DNA of 64,000 nt from assembly GCF_947242115.1 (NCBI RefSeq), contig NC_074719.1, positions 43,674,384 to 43,738,383 of the forward strand, read 5' to 3'. Of this stretch, positions 1 to 10,045 are shown piece after piece (position 1 is the stretch's first letter; the number at the start of each line of letters is the position of its first letter). The notes under the pieces are model-generated. The model worked only from the letters and a program-made list of their open reading frames with translations. It was not told the origin of the DNA and made no database searches. Position numbers and translations under genes: made by a program. The DNA comes from Biomphalaria glabrata. Its lineage: Eukaryota; Mollusca; Gastropoda; Planorbidae.

Positions 1-2
1 TA

Positions 3-1091
3 CCACTAACTTTTGAGGAGTGGTGCTTACAGCAAAAAGGGGCGTTGGGAAAACTGTTTGAAAAATGCAAGAAAAGGATTGTATTGTTTCGTAAAAATGA
101 CGAGGACAAAAAAATGAATCAAATACAAATAAAGAGTCTGCTTGAACTGGCTGACGCTCTGGATGAAAGTTATACCGACGAAAGATTTGAAGAGGCGAAG
201 AAGAAACATGAAAGACTGAAGCTAGAGTCCATCTTACCAGAGAGGCTGACACACTATGATCAAAGATTGAATGACATACTTGTCAAGATCAATGAAAACC
301 TAATTGAAGATCAAACGATTGAAAATTTTAAATCTTACAAGTCGGAAGTCATTGACGTTTGTGATGATCTAGCTCTAGAGGATAAGGACGTTTACTATGA
401 ACAGAATGAATCAAGTATTTTCGAGGAACCAAAATCACGAGCCGAAAAGATGCTGGAGCTGATTCATCTTCAGCTATTAAGAAAGTTAAAACATGTTTTA
501 ACATCAACCATCGATAAATGGAATTACATCATTCGAACCTGTAAAGATGAAAAAGAAGTGAACAGAGTAGATGAAGAAAGAAAAATCTTGTATGAAAGCT
601 TTCTTGAGTACGGTTTAATTATAAACCAAGAGGGGATAACTATTAATGTCGACAGAAATGACCTGAATCTGAAAACTGAAGATGAAGAGTATTTCAAAGA
701 TGTAATCAACCAAGTCAAAGAGCTAGAGGAGTCAATGATTGAGAAACGGAACTCTTTTATCTCAATCAAAACAAAAGCTGAGTTGGAATTAGAACTCAAG
801 TCACTCCAAAGTCAGCTCGATGACATCCTTGTCTCCGATTATTACCCTCGAGTACCAATTAATATTAAAAGAAAAGCAAGGCAAATTCTTGAAGAGATTC
901 AAGGAAATGAGTCTTTCCTGGAATTAGCTGAACAATTTCAGGAACTTGAAAGAAGTGCCGACAAAAAAGTAATGCATTACAGACAGCGTGCATTTGGTAG
1001 TAAATTTTCTTTTGAAGATTTCGGCGATTTTGTTAGGTTAGCTAATGCTATGGTAATACGTCTCACCTGGAACATTGCGCGAAGACTATAA
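3..1091 (+). CDS. GIMAP/AIG1-like GTPase, C-terminal part (gene cut by window start)
   Basis: The reading frame is open from base 3 (PLTFEEWCLQQKG...) to the TAA at 1089-1091, so the 5' part lies outside the window. It aligns along its length with the C-terminal two thirds of the neighbouring GIMAP-like gene at 2142-3741: both share FEEWCLQQKG, LGKLFEKCKKRIVLFRKNDEDK, SILPERLT and TELELELKSL-type blocks. The GTPase motifs G1-G4 would be upstream. What remains is the end of the AIG1 domain and a long Lys/Glu-rich, probably coiled-coil tail; the last ~40 residues (after HYRQRAFG) differ completely from the neighbour. An ATTAAA at 1106-1111 could be a polyadenylation signal. GIMAPs are immune-associated GTPases; the role here is by family only. 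It is a tandem duplicate and shows no internal stop. Confidence 0.85.
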   Translation, partial: PLTFEEWCLQQKGALGKLFEKCKKRIVLFRKNDEDKKMNQIQIKSLLELADALDESYTDERFEEAKKKHERLKLESILPERLTHYDQRLNDILVKINENLIEDQTIENFKSYKSEVIDVCDDLALEDKDVYYEQNESSIFEEPKSRAEKMLELIHLQLLRKLKHVLTSTIDKWNYIIRTCKDEKEVNRVDEERKILYESFLEYGLIINQEGITINVDRNDLNLKTEDEEYFKDVINQVKELEESMIEKRNSFISIKTKAELELELKSLQSQLDDILVSDYYPRVPINIKRKARQILEEIQGNESFLELAEQFQELERSADKKVMHYRQRAFGSKFSFEDFGDFVRLANAMVIRLTWNIARRL

Positions 1092-2141
1092 ATTTAACAG
1101 AAGGAATTAAAGTAAACAGTAATTGACTACATTACAGGCATAGCTAAATAATCATTTATAGACTAATTCTTTGTATTGTCTTTAGTTTTATGCAAACAAT
1201 ATATTACCAACATCGATGATAACAACAGCATTCTTCTTCTGTACAAATCACATGCTTAGCCTCCTTTGAATGTGTCATCATCCGATGGTATTTCAGTTTT
1301 TCTAGGAGAACAAAATACAAGTGATGATTGTTGCAAAAATATGTAGGTCGTAGCAGGGGCTGAGTAGTCGCGGGAAATAGTGCATTCCTCATTAATCTTT
1401 GGACTCGAAGACTAACCTTATTATTATTTTCAGGAGATTTTTAAAATCGCTTAATATTTTTACTAAATGGATGAAACATTATGAATGAATATTAAACAAT
1501 CTGGGATCTATGCATAATAAGCAACAGAGATACAACATTGTAAAAAGATATGATAGTAAAGTCAGTAAAGTTATGCGTCTCTAGTGCTGCAACGTATTCT
1601 AATAGATAGTTGTTCTATACTAAAATACACATAATTATCAGAAAATATAAGCTCCAGACTTTGTTGTTTTCAAAAAGATGCCGCCCAACACGCAGACTTT
1701 ATATCGTCTATTGTTGTACAGTGATAACCTCTTGTGTCATCCTGGAGGGTTTTGGACTTCTCCCGTCACTAGTGGACAAGCAGACTATCGCAAGATTGGC
1801 TGACCTATTACTCTTTGTGGTTATCTGGCCATGCATTTAACTGTTCAAAACTAGCTTTATGGCCGAAAAAAAGGCCTAGCTTATATATATACCTACTAGC
1901 AAACAAAGTTAACAATCGTCTATGTGTACAGTACTCTTGTTAATACATGACAAACATATAAAAAACGCAATGGAAAAGTCCTTATAGATCATGTATTTGT
2001 ATATTATTTTGTGATATAGATCTATTCACATATATTACGATCGATTTGTTATATTTTCTATTTCATATAGGCCAACACTCATTCTACTTTGTTCAGTATA
2101 TAATATTAAGTCTCCTAAATATAATTGTTAATTATTTTCAG
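1092..2141. other. Spacer between tandem GIMAP-like genes, probably including 5' exon/intron of the second gene
   Basis: About 1 kb of AT-rich sequence. It ends in a polypyrimidine-AG splice acceptor at 2140-2141, so at least part of it is an intron of the downstream gene. I could not find a convincing first coding exon. The only recognisable insertion is a short LINE 3' remnant at 1330-1424. Confidence 0.6.
1330..1424 (+). mobile_element. LINE 3'-end remnant (zinc-finger tail family)
   Basis: The run 'gcaaaaatatgtaggtcg' followed by 'cattcctcattaatctt' and 'gactcgaagactaacctta' matches the better-preserved copies at 6735-6980 and 48950-49230, which encode a CxxCxKICRSQLGL-type finger. Only the finger end and the 3' UTR remain, strongly diverged. 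Confidence 0.5.
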
Positions 2142-3741
2142 AAATACTCTTAACGAGAACCACTACACCTTCCTTTTCATTGGTAAAACCGGCACTGGAA
2201 AAAGCTCGTTATGCAATTCAATAAGTGGCACAAATGAATTTGTCGAGTCTGATTCTGGTATTTCCGTGACCTCTGAACCGCAATCAGCCACGTCTACACA
2301 TTTCTGTAAGACAGTGACTGTAGTTGACACCCCTGGCATAATGGACACTTCAGTTAACAGTAACGAAGCTAAAATAAAAAGTTTGGAAGAGATGTATAAA
2401 GCGATAAGTCTTTGCCCGCCAAGTGGCAGAAGGGCGATCATCCTTGTTTTAAAATATTCAGATCGATTCACGAAGGAAAACGAGACTTGCATATATATAG
2501 TTGAAAAAATTTTTGGAGACGAATGTCTGGAAAAATGTTGCATTATTCTTTTTACTCACGGAGACCAGTTTGATGAAAATAATGAGGAACAAGATGTACC
2601 TTTCACTTTTGAGGAGTGGTGCCTACAGCAAAAAGGGGAGTTGGGAAAACTGTTTGAAAAATGCAAGAAAAGGATTGTATTGTTTCGTAAAAATGACGAG
2701 GACAAAGAAATGAATCAAATACAAATAGAGAGCCTGCTCAAAACGGCAGACAGTTTAGATGAAAGTTATACGGACCAAAAATTTGAAGATGCAAAAAGGA
2801 AGCATGAAAGAGTAAAGTTAGAGTCGATCTTACCGGAGAGGCTGACATATTACGAAAAAATATTAATCGAAATACAGAGCCAACTAAATGAAATTGTGGC
2901 CCAAGATCAATCTATGGAAAATCTCATGTCTTACGAATCGAAAACCAACGAAATGTTACAAGAGTTAGCAGTGGAGGACGCTAAAGTCTACTATGAAGAG
3001 GGGGAAGTAAGCCTATTGGAGGAACCGAAATCCGAAGCTGAACTGCTGCTGGAGAAAATCCATCTTCAGTTATTGAGAAAGTTAAAACATGATTTGAGAA
3101 CAGCCATTAAAAACTTAAAATACAAACTTCGAAGCTGTAAAGAGAAAAAAGAGATGGACGATCTCGAGGAAGAGAGAAAACTCTTATTTGATGGTTTTTT
3201 AAATTACGGTTTAGTTGTTGAGGAAGAAAAAATAACTATAGACTTAGTTAGAAATATATTAAAACTACAAACAAAAGATTTAGAGTTTTTCAATGACGTA
3301 ATCAACAAAATGGAAGCGCTAGAGAGGTCAATGGTGCAGCAAAGAAAATCTCTGACTTCAATCGAAACAAGAACAGAGTTGGAATTAGAGCTTAAGTCCC
3401 TTACAAAAAAACTTGATTGTATCTCTGATTTAGATACTGACCCTGGAAAACCAAGTCAGATTAAAGAAAAAGCAAAACTTATAATTAAGAAATATCAAAA
3501 AGATAATACATTAGAGGGTTTAACGAAACAATTTATGGAACTTGTAGACATCGCCGAGACAAAAAGAAAGCAATGCAAGAGAAATAGACTCAATATGTAT
3601 TTGGAGACGGGTGCTGCAATAATTACAGCTGCTACTGGTCTCTTTGGTCCTTTAATGAATGTTGGCGGAAAAATTGCTGTTAGAACCATGCCTGTTATTT
3701 TGTATGTTCCGAGGCTATTTGTACGTTTGTTGTCAAAGTGA
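2142..3741 (+). CDS. GIMAP/AIG1-like GTPase, main exon
   Basis: A long terminal exon starts after the acceptor TTATTTTCAG (AG at 2140-2141) and runs to the TGA at 3739-3741. The exon enters inside a codon, so the start codon lies in an upstream exon that I did not locate; there is no good in-frame ATG at the exon head. The protein opens with NTLNENHYTFLFIGKTGTGKSS, a P-loop (GxxxxGKS). It is followed by a switch region with Thr residues, DTPG (G3, in VVDTPGIMD), the GIMAP-typical conserved box LVLKYSDRFTKEN, and THGD (G4 position). This is an AIG1 domain of about 200 residues. A Lys/Glu-rich, likely coiled-coil tail of ~280 residues follows. It ends with a hydrophobic stretch (GAAIITAATGLFGPLMNVGG) that could anchor or associate with membrane. 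GIMAP proteins bind GTP and act in immune-cell survival and pathogen responses; the function here is inferred from the family. It is a tandem paralogue of the gene ending at 1091. Confidence 0.92.
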
Positions 3742-3838
3742 TTTAACTGATAAATATTTGCCAATTGAAATGAAAACAAATGTTTCTGTGGACTTGAGTT
3801 GTTGTTTTAAGTTTTAAAAAGTTACCAACAACATTATT

Positions 3839-3844
3839 AATAAA
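3839..3844 (+). promoter_or_regulatory. Candidate polyadenylation signal AATAAA of the second GIMAP-like gene
   Basis: AATAAA lies 98 bases after the stop codon, the usual hexamer at a plausible distance. A SINE begins about 35 bases further on. Confidence 0.5.
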
Positions 3845-3878
3845 CCACCTCAAGTGGCAATCACCCTCTCATTATTGA

Positions 3879-4143
3879 GTAAAGTTACCCTTTCAGATTT
3901 TGCGATCTATAGGGCAGATGATGAAAACGTCATCTGTTTCTGCTGACCACGTGTAACGAATGTGTCATGTGGCCACCACAACAACCAACCGCCTTTAATT
4001 TACCTCATCTAATGTCAGGTACCCATTAGAGCTGGTTGGAAAGGCGCTTTAAGATCCCGAAACTAAAAACCCCAGTTTTCACCAGGGTTCGAACCTGGGA
4101 CACTCGGTTTTCTTCCTAGTCATGGCACCTCCGATGCCTAAGG
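3879..4143 (-). mobile_element. SINE1 (tRNA-derived), reverse orientation
   Basis: Full-length-looking copy. On the minus strand it has a tRNA-like head with a B-box-like GGTTCGAAC (seen here as 'ggttcgaacctggg'), a body with 'gggatcttaaagcgc' and 'taatgggtacctgac', and a tail equivalent to 'ctgaaagggtaac'. SINE1 is the commonest family in this window. The best head is at 12446, with a Ser/Leu-tRNA-like A box (GTGGCTGAGTG). Confidence 0.85.
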
Positions 4144-4154
4144 CGATTCATTAA

Positions 4155-4227
4155 CTCTTTCTCTCCTAACTGACGATACCGGCGTTGATTCCACCAGAAT
4201 GAGGTAAATAATTACGAAGAAAAAGAG
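4155..4227. mobile_element. 73-bp micro-MITE with TTAA target duplication
   Basis: TTAA at 4151-4154 and again at 4228-4231 flank a 73-bp unit whose ends are inverted repeats (CTCTTTCTCTCC / GAAGAAAAAGAG). The same unit in the opposite orientation occurs at 15366-15439 with better arms. TTAA duplications are typical of piggyBac-type elements, so this is probably a non-autonomous derivative. Confidence 0.75.
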
Positions 4228-4231
4228 TTAA

Positions 4232-4789
4232 TATAAGGTGGCACAATAAAATAACCAATGAAGAATAGCTAGAAAGAGCTGGGTGCCAGGACATCCGCTG
4301 CGTTATGACATGACGCCTTGGCAAGCTTGGTCACGTTCATACAATGTCACAAGGTCGACTTTCATGAGTCATTCTGTATGGTGATCTAACAGTAGGCAGG
4401 GGAGCTGCTAATCTTCTACTTTTACTGTATACTGATGTATGCAAACGCGACATGAAGCAGGGAAAAAGTGATTTAATTACTGTACCTTATAACCTTATAA
4501 ATTAAATTTTTAGGCTTAAAATGTCTAAATTGTGACGTTCATTTAATATATTTAGTGTTTAAATGATTGCAGACATGTTATTCCCACTTGATCTCTGTAG
4601 GTTTGCTACACTCGACCTATCCACGGTAGACTTTTAACATGTCTATTTTTAGCGTTTTCTTTACTTTTTTAAAATTACATTTTTCTGTAATACAGACTGT
4701 AACTGATTTGTGTAAGCAGACCTGTATTTAGCTTAATGGTCTTTACATATATGTATATGTTGTATTCATATGACTATGTTTTGTAGAAT
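4232..4789. other. Intergenic, nothing recognised
   Basis: AT-rich sequence without coding potential or a repeat that recurs in this window. Confidence 0.5.
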
Positions 4790-4945
4790 GTTTAAAATGT
4801 TTCGGATGTTCCTTCAGAGTTGATAACCTACTTTCTAGTCAAAATCTTCGCAGGGCGATGTGGCGCAGGCAGGGTATGAACCTTAGACCATCAAGACGAC
4901 CGAACGATAATCTTGGGCGTATATCGCACCACTAAGCAGCCATCA
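4790..4945 (-). mobile_element. SINE3 (tRNA-like), reverse orientation
   Basis: On the minus strand it reads GATGGCTGCTTAGTGG, 'atcttgatggtc'-type central bases, a B-box-like AGGTTCATACCCTGCC, then a conserved end 'GACTAGAAAGTAGGTTATC' and 'AACTCTGAAGGAACA'. The same architecture occurs on the plus strand at 56757-56910. The head differs from SINE1 and SINE2, so this is a third family. Confidence 0.7.
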
Positions 4946-5049
4946 TTTAAACGTCGAAACTGTTAGAGTCTGATATTTAAAAATAAATATGAATGTTTTT
5001 ATTAACAATTAAGATTTCATTCTTAAAATTTTGTTTATTCATGTTCATT

Positions 5050-5457
5050 TATTTGGTATTAATTATAGCAATTTGATGGAACAATATTGATGAAAATAAA
5101 TTTTACTTGTTTAAAAATTCTTTAAGCTATTATTTACTAATTTATTTCTTCGTCTTGTCTCTAATTGAAATACATCAACCAACACAGACTCTCTTGGAGA
5201 GTAAAAAAAACCTTTCCCATTGTAACAGCTCTCGACTGACTCTCTCAATCTACAATCAAACACTCTCGAAAACTAGTCTCCGACTCTGACCAGAGCCCAG
5301 TCACCCACTAAACTTCAAATCTTCCACCCCTCTCCAAAACGCAGTCACACATTCAAGCGGAACTGTTGGCCAGGAACTCATAATCTTGTGCAAGCCATGG
5401 TAGAGTGAAACTATACATTAAGCCCTACTATTACAATAACAAACACTGTTTGTAACA
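5050..5457 (-). mobile_element. LTR-like fossil fragment (LTR retrotransposon, family unknown)
   Basis: On the minus strand the right edge begins TGTTACAAAC. It shares about 80 diverged bases ('tttcactctaccatggct' and flanks) with another minus-strand piece at 55440-55869 that also begins TGTTACA. A TG-starting repeated terminus without internal coding region suggests solo-LTR remains. The left edge and target duplication could not be fixed, so boundaries are approximate. It is old and broken. Confidence 0.35.
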
Positions 5458-6734
5458 GTCACTTGTGTTGTGTTCTCTACAAATCATCTGACATGTGGAT
5501 TAGGTGGCGCCCTTAATAGAATGCAATCACAACTAAGATGTAATAAATTGACACAGTAGAGATAAATATATTCTTGAGTTTAATTCTGTTAAACTCAAAC
5601 TGCAAATAATAAATATATAATTAAAAAATACGAATCAGATACACTGGATACTATAATTTTAGTAATAATCAAACAAACTAACCAGCTTTGAACTTTAACT
5701 AGCGATAGTTAAATCTTACTCTCTAACTCTCTGACTCTCACGAGAAGTAAAACGTCAACTAACACCTTTAAAATCTCGTTCCCGAAACCTCTAAGACCCT
5801 TCTTCCACGCCCACGCCATCATCTTTCTTTTCCCGCCTTTTGGTCACGTTACGTAGCTCGCGCACATGAGCGACGTCACATTCTTGCGGCTAACCTTGAC
5901 CTTGTGTCCTGCCTACACGCCGAAGCGTGAAATCAACACTATAAATCTATATTCCAAGTGAGTCTACTAAACCTAACACAAAGCATTTGACTATTTTTTC
6001 ACCAAATGTGTGTATGTATTGTAATACCAAAGTGGTTTTTAAAAAGCTTATATCAACTCACTCTGTCTTGTAAAAAGTTTGTACACGTTATTTCTGAGAC
6101 ACCCAATCTCGGATCAAGCTAAAACTTAGCATAATTACATGACAACACAAGAATCAATATAAAAATTTAAGCAATTAGTTAATTAGCTATTGGTAATTAA
6201 TTATTTTGTTTTGGTATATCAAAAAAAAAAAAAAGAAATTTTACATGACAGAATCATTCCTCTTTATAGATTACAGCTTTAAAGTAAGTTTGAATCAAAC
6301 AAAAAATAACAATACAATCTTCTGTTTTGATAAGCATCCCACTAACAAAGTGGTTAGGATGTTGGCTTGAGGAGGCTTGAGCCAAGAGTTCGAATTCATG
6401 TCGTTATCCTCACTTGTATAAATTCTTTTAAGCAGCGATTACGGTAAAATTAAATCAGATATCCCTTTCTTTGCTCCTCCCCCCCCCACCACCACCATCC
6501 TATTTTCCCCATTGGTCGAGATAAGTGATAGACTCATTCATAGCGTATAGAGAAAGCTAAAAGCACGGGATGGAGCTAGACAAAAAACAGATTGGTAAAA
6601 CTATTTTTATTCGCAGGGAGTAACTGCTGTTGGTCTGGATCTATTACAAACTCAACTCCATGACTGATCCAAACTAGCTGATACAATTATACTTCGTATA
6701 AGCTTTATTTTTAAACTTTAACTTCAACGACCAG
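5458..6734. other. Intergenic, AT-rich, partly repetitive
   Basis: No gene is visible. A stretch near 5640-5720 ('cagctttgaactttaacta') weakly resembles 63690-63760, so part of it may be the remains of a dispersed element. There are poly-C/CCA runs at 6478-6500. Nothing else is recognised. Confidence 0.45.
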
Positions 6735-6980
6735 CTTAGGCGTCAACTTTCCTTGGCTGACATAGAAGAGAGCACCTGCAGCCACAGAACAAGACAGCTG
6801 GAGGTCACTCACGAAGGCTACACATTTGAGACCAAAAGAAAATCGAAATCGACCGCCTGCGGACAATGGTTATGCTTGCCCTGGATGTGGCAAAATATGC
6901 AGGTCACAGCTGGGACTGCGCAGCCACGGAAAATACTTCATTCCTCACTAATCTTCTGACTCCAAGACTAGCCTTTTTTT
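6735..6980 (+). mobile_element. LINE 3' end encoding a zinc-finger tail (fragment)
   Basis: With frame changes it encodes LTKATHLRPKENRNRPPADN, then YACPGCGKICRSQLGLRSHGK (C-x2-C...H finger). It ends in a short 3' UTR ('cattcctcactaatcttc', 'gactccaagactagcc') and a T/A-rich tail. C-terminal CxxC...GL..H fingers are known from several non-LTR retrotransposons. Related ends lie at 1330, 22230, 43990 and 48950. Confidence 0.65.
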
Positions 6981-7075
6981 TATTTTTAAACAAAAGTTTG
7001 TTGGGTTTATTTTTTTTTCTGGTTCATTACTGAAGTAAATTAAAAACTATTTCAGATCGAAGATGGGACTGGTAT

Positions 7076-7345
7076 AAAGTAAAGTTCCCCTTTCAGACCC
7101 TGCGATCTACAGGGCAGATGATGTAAAGGTCATCAGTTTCTGTGTCCCAGGGTTAACGAGGGTGTCATGTGGCCAGAGCAACGACCAACCGTCTTTACTT
7201 TTCCCCAACTAATTTCAGGTACCCTTTAGAGCTGGGTGGACTCAGAGCGCCGAAAGATCCCGAAATTACAAATCCCAGTCTTTGCCAGGGTTCGAACATG
7301 TGCAATCGTCACGCGCTTTACCGCTCAGCCACTGCGCCTCCGGAA
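7076..7345 (-). mobile_element. SINE1 (tRNA-derived), reverse orientation
   Basis: Near-complete copy. The tail 'aaagtaaagttccccttt' is at the low-coordinate end, the body is 'cagggcagatgatg...gtcatgtggcc', and the tRNA-like head is at the high end (B box 'agggttcgaacatgt', A box region 'ccgctcagccactgcgcc'). Confidence 0.88.
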
Positions 7346-7545
7346 GTGGTATAACTCACCAGCAATTCTATTGAGAATATTTAAAAATAAAATTAAATTT
7401 TAAAAATTTGACTTTGATAATGTTATATATGGTATTGCAGGTTTTAAGTAAAGAAAAATACATTTTTAATTGATTAAACCGCTTACTTAGTATTAGTACG
7501 CTTTTAATGTTCATGTTTATTATATATTTATTTTCATGTATACTA

Positions 7546-8228
7546 TTATAGCTCTAGACCAGTAATGCCCAAAGTACGACCCGGGGGCCAGATCCGGCCC
7601 GCGACGTGAGTCCATCCGGCCCGCCGAAATGTCGGTACAAAGTGTTGAAAATCCCCCTTTTTCCAAAAAAAATGTAAAAATTTATCTTTACTTGCGTTAG
7701 GGGCTCAGGACCCTCAACATATTTGTTTTATAAAGAAAGTGTAGCTATATTGAAGGGTATATTTACCAAAAAATGACTCCGTTGTAGAGAAATGAAGCCA
7801 TCTTCTGACTCGGGGAAAAAAGATAAATTTCAAATATCCCATGAATTAATGACGCACAGGATCTACGGGTTTCAGGTCAATATCGTTTTTGTAGGCCTAC
7901 TCTTTGTTCATGTGGCCCGCGACACGAGTGTCGGAAATAAAAATGGCCCGCTGGTCGAATTAGGTTGAGCATCACTGCTCTAGACCGCACCAGATGGAGA
8001 AAGACAGTGACCAAGAAAGCTATGAATAGCGAAAGAACAAGGGCAGAAAAAGGGACAATGCGGAAAATGGCCAGCTCCTCTACCACCGATGCAAAAGCCA
8101 CAATAACCTGCGATATTTGTGGACGTGAGTGTCTCTCCAACATCAGGGCTCCACAGCCACAAGAGGAAGTGTGCGAGATGAACCAAAGTCGTTGTACGAC
8201 TGAAGGAGGCCAAAAAATGAATGAATGA
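7546..8228 (+). mobile_element. Short LINE 3' piece (zinc-finger tail), interrupted by a hAT element
   Basis: After 7985 it encodes LDRTRWRKTVTKKAMNS, then ASSSTTDAKATITCDICGREC, a CxxCGREC finger with some decay. It is homologous to 14028-14278 and to the longer LINE fragment ending at 62770. Its first bases ('agctctagac') sit left of the hAT at 7560-7977. The 5' end falls almost exactly where the copy at 14028 begins. Confidence 0.75.
7560..7977. mobile_element. Non-autonomous hAT transposon, 418 bp
   Basis: The ends are CAGTAATGCCCAAA and (reverse complement) CAGTGATGCTCAACC. The 8-bp duplication CTCTAGAC is exact at 7552-7559 and 7978-7985. The interior carries 'ggcccgcgac' motifs near both ends, as in other hAT families with GGCCCGC-rich ends. 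There is no transposase ORF. It belongs to the same family as 9021-9709. Confidence 0.93.
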
Positions 8229-8767
8229 ATATTAACATTGCTTTTTTTCTTACCTGTGTTAAAAGGAAAGTGGTATTGTTTCATTGTTAACCTATCAATA
8301 TGTAATCCGTTTATCTAAAGAGCTCTTTAAAATCTAGTAAAGCAAATCTAATAAAACAAAATTTTTAAGTTCATCTAAAGCCGGATTCTAATTTTAATAA
8401 TCAACCATTTCAAAAGGAAACTCCGATGGTTATAACAATTTTGGATATATTATGTAATTTGATGTTTACCAATAATGAATATAATACTCATTTTATCTGA
8501 TTTTCAAAAATAATAAATAATGTGTACTTCACGGACTACATTTTTCTGCGCATCAAAAACGTAGAGATTTTTCGCCGAAGTGACGTCACACTAACCTAAT
8601 AATTTAATCTATTGAGTTACTGCATAACGAAAAAAAAACAAAAAACAACAATATCCAGTTAGGTTTACAATTTCTGACAAGAAATAGGACTAGGTCTATG
8701 CAGCTAGATCTAGATCTTGTAAGCTAAGAAATAAATACGCATGAAGAGTAGATCTACAAGCTTGACG

Positions 8768-8880
8768 TCAATTACCACTAGTACGCTCTTAATGTTCATG
8801 TTTATTAACATTGTTGTTATTTACCTTTAATGTGTTATACGGAAGGTAGTAATGTTTCATTGTTAACCTGATCAATGCTA
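8768..8880. repeat. Second copy of the diverged intergenic repeat
   Basis: It matches 7491-7520 joined to 8222-8300 and shares 'atgttcatgtttatta' and 'tttcattgttaacct'. It lies directly upstream of the LINE-B fragment. Confidence 0.5.
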
Positions 8881-10045
8881 TTTAACCTTGGTTAGGCCAA
8901 TAATAGAATATGTGTCTTCTATTTGGGACCCCTCAACTCAAGAAAACATTAAGAAACTCGAACAGACACAAAATAGTGCAGTGAGATTCATAACAAACGA
9001 GTATTCACATTTGACTAGAGCAGTGATGCCCAAAATACGGCCCACGGGCCAGGTCCGGCCCGCAACATGGTTTCAACCGGCCCGCTGAACCGTCGGCACA
9101 AGTGTAGAAAATCTCCCCCCCCCCTTTTCCAAACAAAAAGATTGAAAAACTGTATCTTTGCCTACGTTAGGCCCTCTCTTTTTCCCTGATGGATCGGTAC
9201 CACGACCTTTAACATGTTTACGTTTATGAAAAGGGAAAGCCGAAGAAAGTACAAGTGAACTTCGAATGTACAACCTAACAGGAAAATTGAAAGTATCTTT
9301 ACTTTTTTTTGTGTGTGTGAAACACAATAATAATCCAAAATATTTTATTTGTAAAGTAAGTTTCGCTGTTTAAAAAAAAAATTAAACATATAAACGGCAT
9401 TATTAAACAAATATGACGCTATACTTGGTTTGAGCCGCGAATAAAACGATTGTTAAACTACGCCTAAAAATTGGAGGATCGATGAAAATATTTACCAAAA
9501 AGAAACAAGAAAATGAGTCAGTGGTAAAATAGCTACAATGATAATTGATGTGAAGCCATTTTCCAACGCGTAAAACAAAGATCAATTTCAAATATCCAAT
9601 TTTCAAGTCAATTTCATATCGTTTTTTGTACATTTTCAGTCATGTGGCCCGCGACACGAGTGTCGGAAACGAAAATGGCCCGCCGCTCGAATTAGGTTGG
9701 GCATCACTGGACTAGAGTAACACCTTTAGTAAAATCACTAAATTTAGAAAGCCTTCAGGATAGAAGATTTAAAAGTGAAGTAGTAATCATTCCATAAAAC
9801 AATGAACCAGATCTTCAAATACCAAAAGAAAACCTAATAAAATAATTAGAAAGACACAAAGATAAAGACACATTCCTTGTTTCATACTGTAAGACAAGTT
9901 TGTACAAATGTCTCAGCCAGCTAGGAAAACCAAGAATTTAGGTCATTGGTTAACATGCATGACTAGATGCATGACGAGTAGGACGTAATCATCTTTTTTT
10001 TTTTGAAGTAACGTCTGTGTTTTATAAGATAAGAAAAGTGTGTAT
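8881..10045 (+). mobile_element. LINE-B 3' half, interrupted by a hAT element
   Basis: 8888-9012 encodes LVRPIIEYVSSIWDPSTQ, then IKKLEQTQNSAVRFI, a signature region downstream of the reverse transcriptase in CR1/Jockey-group LINEs. After the hAT, the frame resumes with TPLVKSLNLESLQDRRFKSE and decays through 'ctcagccagctaggaaaacc' to a 3' UTR ('gacgtaatcatctt') and an ATAAGATAAG-type tail. The fragment lacks endonuclease and the RT core. Other copies are at 18905, 27158 and 29977. Confidence 0.8.
9021..9709. mobile_element. Non-autonomous hAT transposon, 689 bp
   Basis: The terminal inverted repeats CAGTGATGCCCAA / TTGGGCATCACTG are perfect over 13 bases. The 8-bp target duplication GACTAGAG is exact at 9013-9020 and 9710-9717. 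The element sits inside LINE-B coding sequence. No transposase is visible; the interior is AT-rich with 'gtggcccgcgacacgag' near the 3' end, shared with 7560-7977. Confidence 0.96.

Larger units (their letters stand above)
7491..8305. repeat. Diverged intergenic repeat split by insertions
   Basis: The flanks 7491-7520 ('acgcttttaatgttcatg') and 8222-8300 ('tattgtttcattgttaacct') together match one uninterrupted block at 8768-8880. The block at 7546-8228 (LINE piece plus hAT) was therefore inserted into a pre-existing repeat. Confidence 0.55.

Noticed and set aside
1610-1840. Possible first exon of the second GIMAP-like gene (76-residue open frame)
   Set aside because: No splice donor in the right phase and no similarity that I recognise.
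2163-2543. 126-residue minus-strand open frame
   Set aside because: It lies wholly antisense to the GTPase domain of the GIMAP-like exon and has no recognisable motif.
7965-8284. Overlapping open frames around 8 kb on both strands
   Set aside because: They are the decayed LINE zinc-finger piece plus hAT end sequence, not host genes.
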